A stretch of 64,000 bases of DNA from Acidovorax sp. (GTDB lineage Bacteria > Pseudomonadota > Gammaproteobacteria > Burkholderiales > Burkholderiaceae_C). The notes under the pieces were generated by a model that ran no database searches, was not told where the DNA came from, and saw only the letters and a list, made by a program, of their open reading frames with translations. Positions 63,402-64,000 of this stretch are shown one piece after another. Within the stretch, counting starts at the first letter, position 1; every line of letters begins with the position of its first letter. The stretch is taken from assembly GCA_030692685.1 (NCBI GenBank), contig JAUXZO010000061.1, positions 1 through 64,000 on the forward strand, in the 5' to 3' direction. Both the position numbers and the translations under genes were made by a program.

Positions 63402-64000
63402 GCGGCCTCCGCAGGCTGTTTGGCGCTCAACATGCGGTGCGCGTGGTTTCGCTCGTCTAGCAGCTCGTCAAAGCCGGGCAGATTGTCATCGCGCTCGATC
63501 AGGGTGGGGATGGGCCCGGTGCGCTCGATCACGCGCTCATACAGGGCCCACACGGCGGGTGCGATGGCGGTGTCGTGGCTGTCGATGAGCAAGGCGTTGC
63601 CATGCAGCGGGTCCGCATGGTGGCCGGCAAGATGGATCTCGGCCACGGCGTGCAGCGGAAAGGCATCCAGGTACGCCTGCGCACAGGTGCCCAGGTTGTT
63701 GGCGCTGATGTAAACGTTGTTCACGTCCAGCAGCAGGGCGCAACCGGTGCGGCGCACCAGCTCCGCCAAAAAATCTGTTTCGGCCCACTCATGGCCTTCG
63801 AGGTGCAGGTAATGCGTGGGGTTTTCGATGGCAATGGTCCGCTGCAACGCATCCTGGGTGCGGGCAATATTGTTGGCAATGCGGGTGAGCGACGCATGGG
63901 TGCGGGGAAAAGGCAGCAGGTCGGGCAGATACTGCCCGCGCCAGGTGGACCACGCCAGGTGTTCAGACACCAGCACAGGCTCAATGCGCCGTGCCAGGGT
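63392..64000 (-). CDS. DUF692 multinuclear non-haem iron oxidase (BufB-like), 5' end outside window
   Basis: The C-terminal 203 residues of a DUF692/MNIO barrel are visible: EPVLVSEHLAWS, TIAIENPTHYL, ALLLDVNNVYISANNLG, EIHLAGHH, LLIDSHDTAIAPAVW and TLIERDDNLPGFDELLDE. The His, Glu, Asp and Asn residues in these stretches are those that hold two or three iron ions in the family. MNIOs modify Cys residues of precursor peptides. The start and any precursor gene (DUF2282, BufA) lie beyond the right edge. Confidence 0.92.
   Translation of the reverse strand, partial: TLARRIEPVLVSEHLAWSTWRGQYLPDLLPFPRTHASLTRIANNIARTQDALQRTIAIENPTHYLHLEGHEWAETDFLAELVRRTGCALLLDVNNVYISANNLGTCAQAYLDAFPLHAVAEIHLAGHHADPLHGNALLIDSHDTAIAPAVWALYERVIERTGPIPTLIERDDNLPGFDELLDERNHAHRMLSAKQPAEAACS

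Noticed and set aside
1-64000. tRNA, rRNA, prophage or insertion sequence
   Set aside because: No cloverleaf-like stretch, rRNA signature, transposase, integrase or phage structural gene was recognised in any frame.

Overview
The window is a high-GC, gene-dense chromosomal segment of a betaproteobacterium, most likely a member of the Comamonadaceae (Acidovorax-like). The reasons are the protein families and their order (cyoABCD next to a RegB/RegA pair, a Bug-type solute receptor, AMP nucleosidase, PurT, phoH-ybeY, ruvA/ruvB) and the many copies of a short palindromic intergenic repeat (CTAGCGCTTA-loop-TAAGCGCTAG followed by TAGCTAT) of a type common in that family; this assignment is by recognition, not by search. 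No rRNA, tRNA, CRISPR array, insertion sequence or prophage was found. About 57 protein genes are called; the genes at both window edges are cut.

Layout. 1-4.2 kb: a two-domain rhodanese (cut) behind a textbook sigma-54 promoter, its likely GAF-AAA-Fis activator, and purT. 4.3-7.2 kb: an orphan NodI-like ATPase, an AraC-type regulator and a PaiB-like protein. 7.2-12.0 kb: diguanylate cyclase, AMP nucleosidase, PAS-GGDEF-EAL protein. 12.2-19.4 kb: dbpA, a secreted ankyrin/HbpS-like pair, a two-component system, a CDF metal exporter and dtd. 19.7-25.3 kb: an RsbQ-like hydrolase with a 1210-residue PAS-GGDEF-EAL protein, then a TauE-type permease. 25.5-32.4 kb: a respiratory block, cyoABCD-SURF1-regB-regA, transcribed leftwards. 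32.7-39.4 kb: an MHS-type transporter, phoH-ybeY, and ruvA and ruvB separated by a secreted serine protease gene. 39.4-42.7 kb: a three-gene MacAB-like export operon. 42.8-48.3 kb: a desaturase/lysoplasmalogenase fusion, a D-threonine-aldolase-like enzyme, a histidine phosphatase, a DUF4136 lipoprotein and ttcA. 48.4-51.8 kb: a probable allantoin module (Bug receptor, PuuE-type allantoinase, GntR regulator, racemase) with a tandem operator upstream. 52.2-54.6 kb: folB, a FolM-like reductase and a MidA-like methyltransferase. 54.8-57.4 kb: eutBC and a small membrane protein. 57.4-61.4 kb: otsB-GH15-otsA. 61.6-64 kb: trxC and the downstream part of a bufferin-type (MNIO/DUF692, DUF2063, DoxX) operon that runs off the right edge.

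Working together: three c-di-GMP proteins lie in the first 24 kb, one of them paired with a hydrolase that may sense a small ligand. The quinol oxidase operon carries its own assembly factor and redox two-component system. Trehalose synthesis and breakdown are combined in one operon. The copper-linked RiPP-type operon at the right edge and the rhodanese with its sigma-54 control are the most attractive leads, with the ether-lipid-type fusion protein and repeats that have become coding sequence close behind.
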